NCBI GenBank assembly: GCA_014654535.1
Contig: BNBA01000004.1
Coordinates: 1-52,803, forward strand
Reading direction: 5' to 3'
DNA: 52,803 nt
DNA from: Xanthomonas boreopolis
GTDB taxonomy: Bacteria; Pseudomonadota; Gammaproteobacteria; Xanthomonadales; Xanthomonadaceae
Notes under the pieces: model-generated
Told to the model about the DNA's origin: nothing
Database searches by the model: none
The model's input: the letters and a program-made list of their open reading frames with translations, nothing else
Part shown: positions 26,251-35,318 of the stretch, in pieces
Layout: each line of letters starts with the position of its first letter
Numbering within the stretch: the stretch's first letter is position 1
Translations under genes and position numbers: made by a program

Positions 26251-26347
26251 GCGGGAGCCTCGCGCGTCCACGCCCTCGTGCGAGGCGGTGACGCGGGGCG
26301 CCGCCGCGCGATCGCGGCCCGATTCGCGCTAGGCTGGAGGCGTGTCC

Positions 26348-27151
26348 GTGCCGGTGCGCGTCTCCCCCGATGGCATCCCCACGCCGTGCATCGGCATATG
26401 CGCGCTGGATCCGGCCGGGCGATGCCGGGGCTGCCTGCGCAGCATCGACGAGATTGTCCGTTGGAAGAGCATGAGCGACGCCGAACGCCGCCACTATCTG
26501 GAATCGATCCTGCCCGGGCGCGAGGCCCGCGGGCTGGAACTGCGCTTGGCCGAACGCGACCGGCTGCGGCGCGCGCTGTATCCGCTCGATGCCGTGCCGG
26601 CCGGGCCGGGCTGGAACCACGACGAGATGATCGACCTGGTCGGCAACGGCGCCTCGGCCGAAGCGGCGGTGCTCGCCGGGCTGATCCCCCGCGAGACCGG
26701 TACGCGGGTGCTGCTGACCCGCCGCAACGACGCCCTGCGCCACCACGCGGGACAGGTGAGTTTCCCGGGCGGCCGGGTGGAGCCGTCGGATCGCGATCCC
26801 GCCGCGGCCGCGCTGCGCGAGAGCTGCGAGGAGATCGCGCTCGGTCCCGGGCAGGCGCAGGCGCTGGGCTATCTCGATCCGTTCGTCACCGTCAGCGGTT
26901 TCCGGGTGACGCCGGTGGTGGCGGTGATCGATCCGGCGTTCGTGCCGGTGCCGCAGCCCGACGAAGTGGCCGAGGTATTCGAGGTCCCGCTCGACTACCT
27001 GATGGATCCTGACAACCTGCGCAGCGTCGAGATCGAGTTCCGGGGCCGCCCGCGCCGGGTGCTGGAGTACGCCTGGCCCGGGCAGCGCATCTGGGGCGCC
27101 ACCGCCGCCATCCTTCTCAACCTGCGACGCCGACTGGAGCAGACCGCATGA
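26348..27151 (+). CDS. DUF1289-Nudix fusion, CoA pyrophosphatase (NudL) type
   Basis: A 267-residue protein. The second of two GTG codons is chosen because GGAGG lies seven bases before it; the first is too close. Residues about 10-50 form a DUF1289 module (PCIGICALDPAGRCRGCLRS) with four cysteines that may bind metal. Residues about 100-240 are a CoAse-type Nudix hydrolase: HHAGQVSFPGGRVEPSD and ALRESCEEIAL. NudL enzymes cleave CoA and its thioesters to 3',5'-ADP and phosphopantetheine. The ATGA overlap couples it to sseA. Confidence 0.88.
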   Translation: MPVRVSPDGIPTPCIGICALDPAGRCRGCLRSIDEIVRWKSMSDAERRHYLESILPGREARGLELRLAERDRLRRALYPLDAVPAGPGWNHDEMIDLVGNGASAEAAVLAGLIPRETGTRVLLTRRNDALRHHAGQVSFPGGRVEPSDRDPAAAALRESCEEIALGPGQAQALGYLDPFVTVSGFRVTPVVAVIDPAFVPVPQPDEVAEVFEVPLDYLMDPDNLRSVEIEFRGRPRRVLEYAWPGQRIWGATAAILLNLRRRLEQTA

Positions 27152-28008
27152 GCTTGCCGACCTGGAACACCCTGGTCGATGCACCGACGCTGGCCGCCTC
27201 GCTGGAGCGCGCCGACCTGCGCATCGTCGATGCGCGCTTCGCCTTGAACGCGCCCGACTGGGGGCGCGAGGAATATTTCCGCTCGCATGTGCCGGGCAGC
27301 GTTTACGCCGACTTGAACAAGGACCTGTCCGACCTGGGCCGGTCGGGCGAAGGTCGCCACCCGTTGCCGCAATGGGACCTGTTCGCGGTCAAGCTCGGGT
27401 TGTGGGGCATCCGCCCGGACACGCAGGTGGTGGTGTACGACGCCGGCGACGGCAGCATGGCCGCCGCGCGGCTGTGGTGGCTGCTGCGGGTACTGGGCCA
27501 TCGTGCGGTGGCCGTGCTCGATGGCGGCCTGGCCGCATGGCGCGCCGTGGGCCTGCCGGAAACCGGCGAGATGGCCGCCATCGAGGATGCCGGTCCGTAT
27601 CCGGGCGCGCCCGATCCCGGGGCGATCGCCGAGGCCGGGGAGGTGCTGGCGCGCCTGCCGCAGCCCGCCGGCTGGCTGTGGGACGCGCGCGCGCCGGAAC
27701 GCTTCCGTGGCGAGGTCGAACCGATCGATCCGGTGGCCGGGCACGTGCCCGGCGCGGTCAACCGGCCGTTCGCGGCCAACCTGGAAGACGGGCGCTTCAA
27801 GCCGGCCGCGCGCCTGCGCGCGGAACTGGAAGCCGTGCTGGATGGCCGCCCGCCGCGGGAGACGGTGCTGATGTGCGGTTCCGGCGTCACTGCCTGCCAC
27901 TTGCTGCTGGCGATGGAGGTGGCCGGGCTGCAGGGCGCGCGGGTCTACGCCGGTTCCTGGAGCGGCTGGATCAGCGATCCCGCCCGGCCCATCACGGCGG
28001 GCGCCTGA
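27148..28008 (+). CDS. sseA: 3-mercaptopyruvate sulfurtransferase
   Basis: A 286-residue two-domain rhodanese. The N-terminal inactive domain (LRIVDARFALNAPDWGREEY, SVYADLNKDLSD) is followed by the catalytic one with loop CGSGVTA (Cys243), the form diagnostic of mercaptopyruvate sulfurtransferase rather than thiosulfate sulfurtransferase. It moves sulfur from 3-mercaptopyruvate to thiol or cyanide acceptors. Coupled to the Nudix gene by a 4-bp overlap. Confidence 0.93.
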   Translation: MSLPTWNTLVDAPTLAASLERADLRIVDARFALNAPDWGREEYFRSHVPGSVYADLNKDLSDLGRSGEGRHPLPQWDLFAVKLGLWGIRPDTQVVVYDAGDGSMAAARLWWLLRVLGHRAVAVLDGGLAAWRAVGLPETGEMAAIEDAGPYPGAPDPGAIAEAGEVLARLPQPAGWLWDARAPERFRGEVEPIDPVAGHVPGAVNRPFAANLEDGRFKPAARLRAELEAVLDGRPPRETVLMCGSGVTACHLLLAMEVAGLQGARVYAGSWSGWISDPARPITAGA

Positions 28009-28101
28009 GATTGCAGGCACAATACGGCCCTGGATGGGGGCCTGTGTTCATCGCCAGGCATTTGCGCGGAGCGCACGTTTCTCTCGGAGTGGGTGCACTT
28101 C

Positions 28102-29052
28102 ATGCGGTTGCGGGTATGGGCGGTTCTGGCTTCGGTCGCGGTAGGCGCATGTTCGCAGGGCGTGACCACGCCCACCGCCGCCGATACCACGCCGCAGACG
28201 CATGCCGCCGCGGTCGCGGCGGACCGGTATGAGATCGAGCTGGAGCGCTGGCGCGAGGAGCGCCTGGCACGCCTGCGCGCGCCCGACGGCTGGCTGAGCT
28301 ATACCGGCTCGGGCCGGCTGCGTCCGGGCACGTACCGGATCGGCGCGGCCGGCGACAACGACATCGTGTTGCCGGGCGGGCCGGCGTACCTGGGCGTGCT
28401 GCGCCTGGAGGCGGAGAGCGGCGCGCGCTTCGAGCCGGACCCGCGCGCCGAGGTGCGCCTGCGCGGAACGCGCCTGACCGGCGAGACCGAACTGCGGCCG
28501 GAAGCCTTCGAACGTCCCGGCGACCGCCTGGAGATCGGCCAGGCCCAGTTCTACCTGGTCCGCACCGGGCCGGTCGCCGGTTGGCGCTATCGCGACGCGC
28601 AGGCGCCGGCATTGAAGAATTTCCCCGGCATCGAGTATTTCCCGGTGGACGAGGGCTGGCGGGTCAGGGCCGACTGGCGCGTCTATCCGCAGCCGAGGCC
28701 GATCACCTTGCTGACCTCGATCGGCACGCCGTTGAACGCGACGATGCCGGGCGAGGCGGTGTTTCGCCGCGACGGCCACGAGTACCGCCTCGCGCCGGTG
28801 ACGATCGAAGGGGAAAAGCGGCTGTTCTTCCTGTTCGCCGACCGGACCAGCGGCAAGGAAACCTACGGCGGCGCGCGCTACCTGTTCGTGGATCCGCCGA
28901 GCGGGCACGGCATCGTGCTGGACTTCAACCGCGCCGAGAACCCGCCATGCGCGTTGACGCCGCACGTGGTGTGCCCGGTCGCCCCGCCGCAGAACCGGCT
29001 GGACCTGGCGGTGAACGCCGGCGAGAAGACGTACCTGGCCGCGGCGCATTAG
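28102..29052 (+). CDS. DUF1684 lipoprotein
   Basis: A 316-residue protein. The ATG at MRLRVWAV is preferred over an upstream GTG because the signal peptide starts there; a lipobox (VAVGAC) predicts a lipid anchor. The body matches DUF1684: WREERLARLRAPDGWLSYTG near the start, EYFPVDEGWRVRADWRVY, ETYGGARYLFVDPP and LDFNRAENPPCA. These secreted beta-rich proteins have no defined activity. It converges with the amidase, 24 bp away. Confidence 0.85.
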   Translation: MRLRVWAVLASVAVGACSQGVTTPTAADTTPQTHAAAVAADRYEIELERWREERLARLRAPDGWLSYTGSGRLRPGTYRIGAAGDNDIVLPGGPAYLGVLRLEAESGARFEPDPRAEVRLRGTRLTGETELRPEAFERPGDRLEIGQAQFYLVRTGPVAGWRYRDAQAPALKNFPGIEYFPVDEGWRVRADWRVYPQPRPITLLTSIGTPLNATMPGEAVFRRDGHEYRLAPVTIEGEKRLFFLFADRTSGKETYGGARYLFVDPPSGHGIVLDFNRAENPPCALTPHVVCPVAPPQNRLDLAVNAGEKTYLAAAH

Positions 29053-29076
29053 CCCGGCCCTGGCGTCCTTCGTCCT

Positions 29077-29661
29077 TCAGGACCGCCTCGCGCCGATCCG
29101 CCGCAAGGGGATCGCGGCCATGACCCGCTCCCACGGGAACAGCGGCCCCGGATCGCGCTTGCGCGGCACGCGCAGGGACGGATCGTCGCTGGCGGCTTCC
29201 TCCGCGGTGTCCAGGTCCTCGTGCCCGGCGATGTCGCGCAGCGACGGCAGGACTTGCGGCAGCCACGCCAGCAGCGCCAGCAGCGCCTCGACCTGCGCCT
29301 GCGGATAGGGCTCGTGCATGGCCTGGTGGCGCGAATCCAGCCAGTGCGGGTAGCGGCCGGTATTGACCAGCTCGATGCCGATCGAATGCGCGTTCTGCCC
29401 GCGCACGTGGTGCGCGATGCGGTCCAGCGCCACGTACTGCTCGATGCGGCCGTCGCGGTCGATGTAGTAGTGGCCGCTGTTGCCGGTGCCGCTGTCGTAG
29501 CGCACCTGCTCGCCGTACTGGCGTGCCGTGGCCAGGTCCGGGAGCTCGGTGCAGTGGATCACCGCCAGCGTCACCTCGGCGAGCGCGCGCGGTGCGAGCT
29601 TCCGCTCGTAGGGCAGGGGCGCGGGATGGATCGAAGGCTGCGGCACGGGGGCTGGCGACAT
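29077..29661 (-). CDS. N-acetylmuramoyl-L-alanine amidase, AmpD-like
   Basis: A 194-residue Amidase_2 (AmpD/PGRP) zinc amidase cutting the muramoyl-L-Ala bond. Motifs: LAVIHCTELPD (His), GHYYIDRDGRIEQYV, AHHVRGQNAHSIGIELVNTG and IAGHEDLDT with DPGPLFPW (Asp). There is no signal peptide, so it is probably cytosolic and acts on recycled anhydro-muropeptides. The start codon lies within the palindrome shared with the MOSC gene, leaving no room for a ribosome site, so translation is probably leaderless. Confidence 0.87.
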   Translation of the reverse strand: MSPAPVPQPSIHPAPLPYERKLAPRALAEVTLAVIHCTELPDLATARQYGEQVRYDSGTGNSGHYYIDRDGRIEQYVALDRIAHHVRGQNAHSIGIELVNTGRYPHWLDSRHQAMHEPYPQAQVEALLALLAWLPQVLPSLRDIAGHEDLDTAEEAASDDPSLRVPRKRDPGPLFPWERVMAAIPLRRIGARRS

Positions 29662-29688
29662 GCGCGGATGCTAGCATTCGCGCATGTC
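29657..29688. promoter_or_regulatory. 32-bp palindrome containing both divergent start codons and a symmetric -10
   Basis: Outer arms GACATGCGCG and CGCGCATGTC are perfect complements, the centre ATGCTAGCAT is itself a palindrome, and the single mismatch is the G/T pair between them. Each arm contains the ATG of one gene (amidase leftward, MOSC rightward). TAGCAT (and its mirror) sits 6 bp before each ATG and matches TATAAT at four of six positions, so each strand could start a leaderless mRNA at its ATG. Confidence 0.7.
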
Positions 29689-30175
29689 TCTCGATCCCGA
29701 AAGCCCACTGGCGAAATTGATGGCGACGCTGCCGCGCACCGGCCGCGTCGAATGGATCGGCGTGCGCCCCGCGCGCGACGTGCCGATGCGAGGGCTCGCC
29801 GAAGTGCGCGCCACCGCCCAGGGCGGCCTGGACGGCGATCGCTACCAGGGCGGCAGCGGCAAGCGTGGCGTCACCTTGATCCAGGCCGAGCACCTGCCGG
29901 CGATCGCGGCATTGTCCGGGCATGCCGAGGTGGCGCCGGCGCTGCTGCGCCGCAACCTGGTGGTGGCGGGCATCCCGCTGATCGCACTGAAGGGGCGGCG
30001 CTTCCGCATCGGCGAGGTGGAACTGGAAGGCACCGATCCCTGCGACCCATGCTCGCGCATGGAACTGGCGCTGGGGCCGGGCGGCTACAACGCCATGCGC
30101 GGCCACGGCGGGCTGTGCGCGCGCATCGTCAAGGGCGGCGTGCTGCGCGTAGGCGACACGGTGGAGGCGCTGTGA
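29684..30175 (+). CDS. MOSC domain protein
   Basis: A 163-residue MOSC-fold protein related to the C-terminal domain of molybdenum cofactor sulfurase and YiiM. Seen: LAEVRATAQGGLDGDRYQG, KRGVTLIQAEHLPAIA, LLRRNLVVAG, and GTDPCDPCSRMELALGPGGY with the likely reactive Cys. MOSC proteins use persulfide or Moco to reduce N-hydroxylated compounds or carry sulfur. Single-domain forms like this are uncharacterised. First of three genes overlapping by GTGA. Confidence 0.88.
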   Translation: MSLDPESPLAKLMATLPRTGRVEWIGVRPARDVPMRGLAEVRATAQGGLDGDRYQGGSGKRGVTLIQAEHLPAIAALSGHAEVAPALLRRNLVVAGIPLIALKGRRFRIGEVELEGTDPCDPCSRMELALGPGGYNAMRGHGGLCARIVKGGVLRVGDTVEAL

Positions 30176-30699
30176 GCCGGGGGCATTGCATCCTCTCGCA
30201 CGGGTTCGAGAGCGGGCCCGACGCCATCAAGGTGACCGCGCTGGCCGACGTCGCCGAACGCCTGGGCTGGACCCACGAGCGTCCCGACTACACCGACCTC
30301 GACGCGCGCCGCGACATCAGCCAGGTCGGCGACGTGCGCGGCCGGCTGCAGCGCCTGCTCGGCCTGGCGCAGGCGGCCGCGGCCAGGGGGCCGGTGGTGC
30401 TCGCCGGGTCCAGCCTCGGCTCCTACGTCTCCGCGCAAGTGTCGCTGCAGGTGCCCACGCGCGCGCTGTTCCTGATGGTGCCGCCGACCAGGATGGGGCC
30501 GTTGCCGGCGCTGGATGCCGCGCGCGTGCCGGTCTCGGTCGTGCATGCCTGGCACGACGAACTGATCCCGGCCGCCGACGTGATCGCCTGGGCGCAGGCA
30601 CGCTCGGCGCGGCTGCTGCTGGTGGACGACACGCATCGGCTGGCCTCGCACGTCGAGGCTTCCGCGCACGCGTTCGCCGAACTGCTGCAATCGTTGTGA
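30172..30699 (+). CDS. Alpha/beta hydrolase fold protein
   Basis: A 175-residue compact hydrolase starting at a GTG that overlaps the MOSC stop (GTGA). Motifs: ILSHGFESGPDA (oxyanion region), LAGSSLGSYVSAQ (Ser nucleophile in G-x-S-x-G form), VVHAWHDELIPAADVIAW (Asp) and DDTHRLASH (His), so the triad is complete. The size and motifs fit the YqiA-like small esterases. Substrate unknown. Confidence 0.87.
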   Translation: MSRGHCILSHGFESGPDAIKVTALADVAERLGWTHERPDYTDLDARRDISQVGDVRGRLQRLLGLAQAAAARGPVVLAGSSLGSYVSAQVSLQVPTRALFLMVPPTRMGPLPALDAARVPVSVVHAWHDELIPAADVIAWAQARSARLLLVDDTHRLASHVEASAHAFAELLQSL

Positions 30700-31214
30700 A
30701 CGGCGCGCCGGTGGACATCCTGTTGCGCCCGGAGCGGCCGGAAGACGCGCAGGCAATCGAGGTGGTCACCCTGGTCGCCTTCATGCATGCCGAGCACAGC
30801 CGCCACACCGAGCAGGACATCATCGCCGCGCTGCGCGCCGACGGTGCGCTCGCGGTCTCGCTGGTCGCCGAGCACGAAGGCTACGTGGTCGGGCATGCCG
30901 CGGCCTCGCCGGTGACGGTTTCCGACGGCGCCAGGGGCTGGTACGGGCTGGGACCGGTCTCGGTCGGGCCGGGCCACCAGCGCCGCGGCATCGGCAGCCG
31001 GCTGGTCGGCGCGGTGCTCGATGCCTTGCGCGAGCAGGGCGCGAGCGGCTGCGTGGTGCTGGGCGAGCCGGCCTTCTACGGCCGCTTCGGTTTCGCGCAG
31101 GAGCCAGACCTGGTGCTGCCCGGCGTGCCGGCGGCGTATTTCCAGGCACTGGCCTTCGGCGACCGCCTGCCGCCGATGGGCGAGGTCGAGTACCACCCGG
31201 CATTCAGCCGCTGA
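30696..31214 (+). CDS. GNAT-family N-acetyltransferase (YhbS-like)
   Basis: A 172-residue acetyltransferase with GTG start in GTGA overlap with the hydrolase. Acetyl-CoA site: YGLGPVSVGPGHQRRGIGSRLV (motif A, Q/R-x-x-G-x-G/A). LGEPAFYGRFGFAQEPDLVLPG is typical of the YhbS/COG3153 branch. Acceptor unknown. The three overlapping genes MOSC, hydrolase and GNAT form one unit. Confidence 0.9.
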   Translation: MNGAPVDILLRPERPEDAQAIEVVTLVAFMHAEHSRHTEQDIIAALRADGALAVSLVAEHEGYVVGHAAASPVTVSDGARGWYGLGPVSVGPGHQRRGIGSRLVGAVLDALREQGASGCVVLGEPAFYGRFGFAQEPDLVLPGVPAAYFQALAFGDRLPPMGEVEYHPAFSR

Positions 31215-31348
31215 GCCGGCATCGCGCTAGACTGCGCGCCTGATCTGGAAGGAGCTGCGCCGATGCGCCACTGATGCCCGCCGTCGTCACGACGGCCCGA
31301 CGAACCCGGTCCCCGCGACCGTGTCCCGCCTGGCATCAGGAGTTCCGC

Positions 31349-32956
31349 ATGCAAGTTCCTTCCTTGACGCTGGATGGCGTCGCCTTCCACCTGGCCGATG
31401 GCCGGTGCCTGTTCTCCGATATCCACCTGCACCTCGACGCCACCCCGACCGGGCTGGTCGGCCGCAATGGCGTGGGAAAGAGCGTGCTCGCGCGCATCCT
31501 CGCCGGCCAGCTGGCGCCCAGCCGGGGGCGGAGGTCGGCGCAGGGTCGCGTGCACTACCTGCCGCAGCAGGTCGCGGTCGCGGCCGGCGCGAGCGTGGCC
31601 GATCTCGCGGGCATGGGGCCGGTCGTGGCCGCGCTGGCGCGGATCGAGGCGGGCAGCGCCGATCCGGCCGACTTCGAGGCCGTGGGCGAGCGCTGGGACA
31701 TCCGCCGCGAACTGGCCACGGCGCTGCGGATGCAGGACTTGCCGGAATGGGAGCCCGGGCATCCGGCCGCGCTGCTCAGCGGCGGCGAAGCGATGCGCGT
31801 CGCCCTGGCCGGCGCGTGGCTGGCCGGGGCCGACCTGTTGATCCTCGACGAGCCGAGCAACCATCTCGACCGCGCGCAGCGCGAGCGCCTGCGGCGACGC
31901 CTGGCGGACTGGCCGGGAGGGTTGCTGGTCGTCAGCCACGACCGGACGTTGCTGGAAGACATGCGGCAGATCGTCGAGCTCTCTCCGCAAGGCCTGCGCT
32001 GCCACGGCGGCGGCTACGGCGCCTACGCGGAAGCGACCGCCCGGGCGAGCGCCGCCGCCCAGGCCGAGCTGGACCGGCAACGGGCCGGGCTGCGGCGGGT
32101 CGAGCGCGAGCGCCAGCAGGCGCACCAGCGCATGCAGCGGCGCCAGGCGCGCGGACGCCAGGAAGGCCACGAGGCCAACCAGGCGCCGATCCTGCTGGGG
32201 TTGAGCAAGTCGCGCAGCGAGGCCAGCCAGGGGCGCCAGCAGGCATTGCAGGATCGCGCGCTGGCGCAGCAGCGCGATGCGGTACGCGAGGCCGCCTCGC
32301 AGGTGGCGCCGGAGCGGCCCGTGGTGCTGTGGCCGCCGCGCCCGTTGCAGCGCCGCCGCACCGCCGTGCTGCAGGGCGCGCGCCTGCCGTTCGGCCCGCA
32401 TGCGGCGCATCCGCTCGATCTGGTGCTGGAGGCCGGCCGGCGGATCGCGGTGTGCGGCGGCAACGGCCGGGGCAAATCCACCTTGCTGCGCATGCTGGCC
32501 GGGCGCCTGATGCCGGCGGAGGGGACCTGCGAGGTACCGGTCGCGCGCGCCTGGCTCGACCAGCACCTGGGCGGGATCGACGCCCGCCTCGCACCGCTGT
32601 CCCTGCTGCGCGACGCCAACCCGGCCCTGCCCGAGGCGGACCTGCGGCTGCGGCTGGTGCTGCTCGGGCTCGCGGCGGAGGCGCTCGAGCGGCCTTGCGC
32701 TTCGCTCAGCGGCGGCGAGCGCCTGAAAGTGGCCCTGGCTTGTGCGCTCTATGCGGCCGAGCCAGCCGAACTGCTGCTGCTCGACGAACCGGCCAACCAC
32801 CTCGACCTGCCGTCGCGGCAGGCGCTGGAGGCGATGCTGCAGGACTATCCGGGCACGCTGGTGGTGGTCTCTCACGACGAGGCGCTGCTGGAGCGGCTGG
32901 CGCTGGACGGCCGCCTCGACCTCGACCGCGAACGCCCGCGGCTGGAACCCTGGTAG
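31349..32956 (+). CDS. ABC-F family ATPase
   Basis: A 535-residue protein with two ABC domains and no membrane part. Domain 1: Walker [11 protein letters not shown], signature [12 protein letters not shown], Walker [13 protein letters not shown], switch VVSHDR. Linker of about 80 Arg/Gln-rich residues ([20 protein letters not shown]). Domain 2: [58 protein letters not shown] proteins act on the ribosomal E site or protect ribosomes from antibiotics. The short linker and lack of a C-terminal extension do not match a well-known subclass. AGGAG precedes the ATG. Confidence 0.92.
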   Translation: MQVPSLTLDGVAFHLADGRCLFSDIHLHLDATPTGLVGRNGVGKSVLARILAGQLAPSRGRRSAQGRVHYLPQQVAVAAGASVADLAGMGPVVAALARIEAGSADPADFEAVGERWDIRRELATALRMQDLPEWEPGHPAALLSGGEAMRVALAGAWLAGADLLILDEPSNHLDRAQRERLRRRLADWPGGLLVVSHDRTLLEDMRQIVELSPQGLRCHGGGYGAYAEATARASAAAQAELDRQRAGLRRVERERQQAHQRMQRRQARGRQEGHEANQAPILLGLSKSRSEASQGRQQALQDRALAQQRDAVREAASQVAPERPVVLWPPRPLQRRRTAVLQGARLPFGPHAAHPLDLVLEAGRRIAVCGGNGRGKSTLLRMLAGRLMPAEGTCEVPVARAWLDQHLGGIDARLAPLSLLRDANPALPEADLRLRLVLLGLAAEALERPCASLSGGERLKVALACALYAAEPAELLLLDEPANHLDLPSRQALEAMLQDYPGTLVVVSHDEALLERLALDGRLDLDRERPRLEPW

Positions 32957-33059
32957 CGCGGGAACTGGCAATGCGCGGCACGATCGCCGAACATGGCGCC
33001 CCCGTGCCGCCGCTTCCGCCGCAGGAACCCCTGGCGCCGCCGCTTTCCCGGATATCCAC

Positions 33060-35237
33060 GTGAAATTCTTCGCTTCCTGCGCCAAGGGCCTGGAATACCT
33101 GCTGGCCGACGAACTGCTTGCGCTCGGCGCGGCCAAGGCCACCGCCACCGTCGCCGGCGTGAACGCCGAAGGCGAACTGCGCGATGCCCAGCGGGCCGTG
33201 CTGTGGTCGCGCCTGGCCAGCCGCGTGCTGTGGCCGATCGCCGGGTTCGACTGCCCCGACGAACATGCGCTGTACGCCGGCGCGGCGGCGCTGCCGTGGC
33301 AGGAGCACCTCGCGACCGGGCACACGCTGGCGGTGGATGCGCACGTCTCCGGCACCGCGATCACGCATGCGCGCTATGCCGCGCAGCGGGTCAAGGATGC
33401 GGTGGTGGACAGCTTGCGCGGGCAGGGCCTGGCGAGGCCGTCGGTGGACGTGGAGCAGCCCGACCTGCGCCTGAACCTGTCGCTGCGCAAGGGCCGCGCC
33501 ACGCTCTCGGTCGACCTCGGCGGCGGCCCGCTGCACCGGCGCGGCTGGCGCATGGCCCCGCACGAAGCGCCCTTGAAGGAGAACCTGGCCGCCGCGGTAC
33601 TGGTGCGCGCCGGCTGGCCGCGCCTGTACGCGGAAGGCGGCGGCCTGCTCGACCCGATGTGCGGCAGCGGCACCTTGCTGATCGAAGGCGCGCTGATGGC
33701 CGCGGACGTCGCGCCCGGCCTGCAGCGCTACGCCGACCCGTGGTCGCTTGCCGCCGCCTCGCCGGCCGAGCGGCCGGTGCTGGCGCCGACGCGCTGGCGC
33801 GGGTTCGATGCCGCGGCATGGAAAACGCTGGTGGACGAAGCGCAGGCGCGCGCCGCGGCGGGATTGGCCGGATTGCGCCCGTCCCTGCACGGCAGCGACC
33901 TCGACCCGCGCGCGATCGACGCCGCCCGTGCCAACGCCCGCGCGGCGGGCGTGGAGGGCGCGATCGATTTCGCCGTGGCCGATGTCGCGCAACTGCCGCT
34001 GCCGCCCGAAGCGAACGGCGCGGTGGTGTGCAATCCGCCGTACGACGAACGCCTGGCCGCGGACGCGGCCTTGTACCGGCGCCTGGGCGATGCGTTGCGG
34101 CGCGCGGTGCCCGCCTGGCGCGCCGGCCTGTTGTGCGGCAACGACGAACTGGCCTTCGCCACCGGCCTGCGCGCGACCCGGAAGTACCAGGTGTTCAACG
34201 GCGCGCTCGAATGCACGCTGCTCGTCTGCGATCCCGTCGCGGTGCCGCAGCGGGCGCAGGCCGAGCCGCGCCCGCTCGGCGACGGCGCGCAGATGGTCGC
34301 CAACCGCCTGCGCAAGAACCTGCAGCGGCTGAAGAAATGGCGCGCGCGCGAAGGCGTGGAGTGCTTCCGCGCCTACGATGCCGATCTGCCCGAATACGCC
34401 GCCGCGATCGACGTCTACCAGGAGGCCGACGGCGAGCGCCGGTTGTTCCTGCACGTGCAGGAGTACGCCGCGCCGGCCTCGATCCCCGAGGCCGACGTGC
34501 GCCGCCGTTTCGGCGACCTGCTGGCGGCGGCGCGGGAGGTGTTCCAGGTGCCGAAGGAACAGGTGGCGACCAAGGCGCGCCAGCGCGGCAAGGGCGGCAG
34601 CAAGTACGGCCGCTTCGACCAGCGCGGCGAGAGCTTCCACGTGCGCGAGCATGGCGCGCTGCTGCAGGTGAACCTGTTCGACTACCTGGATACCGGCCTG
34701 TTCCTCGATCACCGCCCGCTGCGCGCGCGCATGGCGGCCGAGGCGCGCGGCAAGCGCTTCCTCAACCTGTTCTGCTATACCGGCGTGGCCAGCGTGGAAG
34801 CGGCGGTGGCCGGTGCGGCGGCCACCACCAGCGTGGACCTGTCCGGCACGTACCTGCAGTGGTGCGCCGGCAACTTCGCGCTCAACGGGCTGGGCGGGGC
34901 GAAGCACCAACTGGTGCAGGCCGACGCGCTGGCCTGGCTGGAAGCCGAGCGCGGCCAGTTCGACGTGATCTTCTGCGACCCGCCGACGTTCTCCAATTCC
35001 GCGCGCGCGGAGGACTTCGACGTGCAGCGCGAGCAGGTGCGGTTGCTGCGCGCCGCGGTGGCGCGGCTGGCGCCGGGCGGGGTGCTGTACTTCTCAAACA
35101 ATTTCCGCCGGTTCCGGCTGGAGGAGAACGCGATCGCCGCGTTCGCGCGCTGCGAGGAGATCACCCCGGCGACGATCGACCCGGACTTCGAGCGCAACGC
35201 CCGCATCCACCGCGCCTGGCGGCTGGCGCGGGCATAG
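33060..35237 (+). CDS. rlmL: Bifunctional 23S rRNA methyltransferase RlmK/RlmL
   Basis: A 725-residue fusion methylating 23S rRNA at G2445 (N2, RlmL half) and G2069 (N7, RlmK half). The start is GTG at [15 protein letters not shown], where homology begins. THUMP domain (about 40-155), first methyltransferase with [15 protein letters not shown] and NPPYDERL (about 325), second from about 415 with [17 protein letters not shown] and [12 protein letters not shown] (about 640). Length fits the E. coli enzyme of about 700 residues. About 100 bp separate it from the ABC-F gene, both ribosome-linked. Confidence 0.95.
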   Translation: MKFFASCAKGLEYLLADELLALGAAKATATVAGVNAEGELRDAQRAVLWSRLASRVLWPIAGFDCPDEHALYAGAAALPWQEHLATGHTLAVDAHVSGTAITHARYAAQRVKDAVVDSLRGQGLARPSVDVEQPDLRLNLSLRKGRATLSVDLGGGPLHRRGWRMAPHEAPLKENLAAAVLVRAGWPRLYAEGGGLLDPMCGSGTLLIEGALMAADVAPGLQRYADPWSLAAASPAERPVLAPTRWRGFDAAAWKTLVDEAQARAAAGLAGLRPSLHGSDLDPRAIDAARANARAAGVEGAIDFAVADVAQLPLPPEANGAVVCNPPYDERLAADAALYRRLGDALRRAVPAWRAGLLCGNDELAFATGLRATRKYQVFNGALECTLLVCDPVAVPQRAQAEPRPLGDGAQMVANRLRKNLQRLKKWRAREGVECFRAYDADLPEYAAAIDVYQEADGERRLFLHVQEYAAPASIPEADVRRRFGDLLAAAREVFQVPKEQVATKARQRGKGGSKYGRFDQRGESFHVREHGALLQVNLFDYLDTGLFLDHRPLRARMAAEARGKRFLNLFCYTGVASVEAAVAGAAATTSVDLSGTYLQWCAGNFALNGLGGAKHQLVQADALAWLEAERGQFDVIFCDPPTFSNSARAEDFDVQREQVRLLRAAVARLAPGGVLYFSNNFRRFRLEENAIAAFARCEEITPATIDPDFERNARIHRAWRLARA

Positions 35238-35240
35238 CCC

Positions 35241-35308
35241 GTGGGAGCGGCTTCAGCCGCGATGGGGCATTCCCGGTAAGGCCCATCGCGGCTGAAGCCG
35301 TTCCCGCG
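35241..35308. repeat. REP-like inverted repeat
   Basis: A left arm starting GTGGGAGCGGCTTCAGCCGC and its near-perfect complement (one or two mismatches in the right arm, GCCGTTCCCGC) enclose a short loop, directly after rlmL and before the convergent MFS gene. It may also stop transcription from both sides. Confidence 0.88.
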
Positions 35309-35318
35309 GGGCAGTCCG

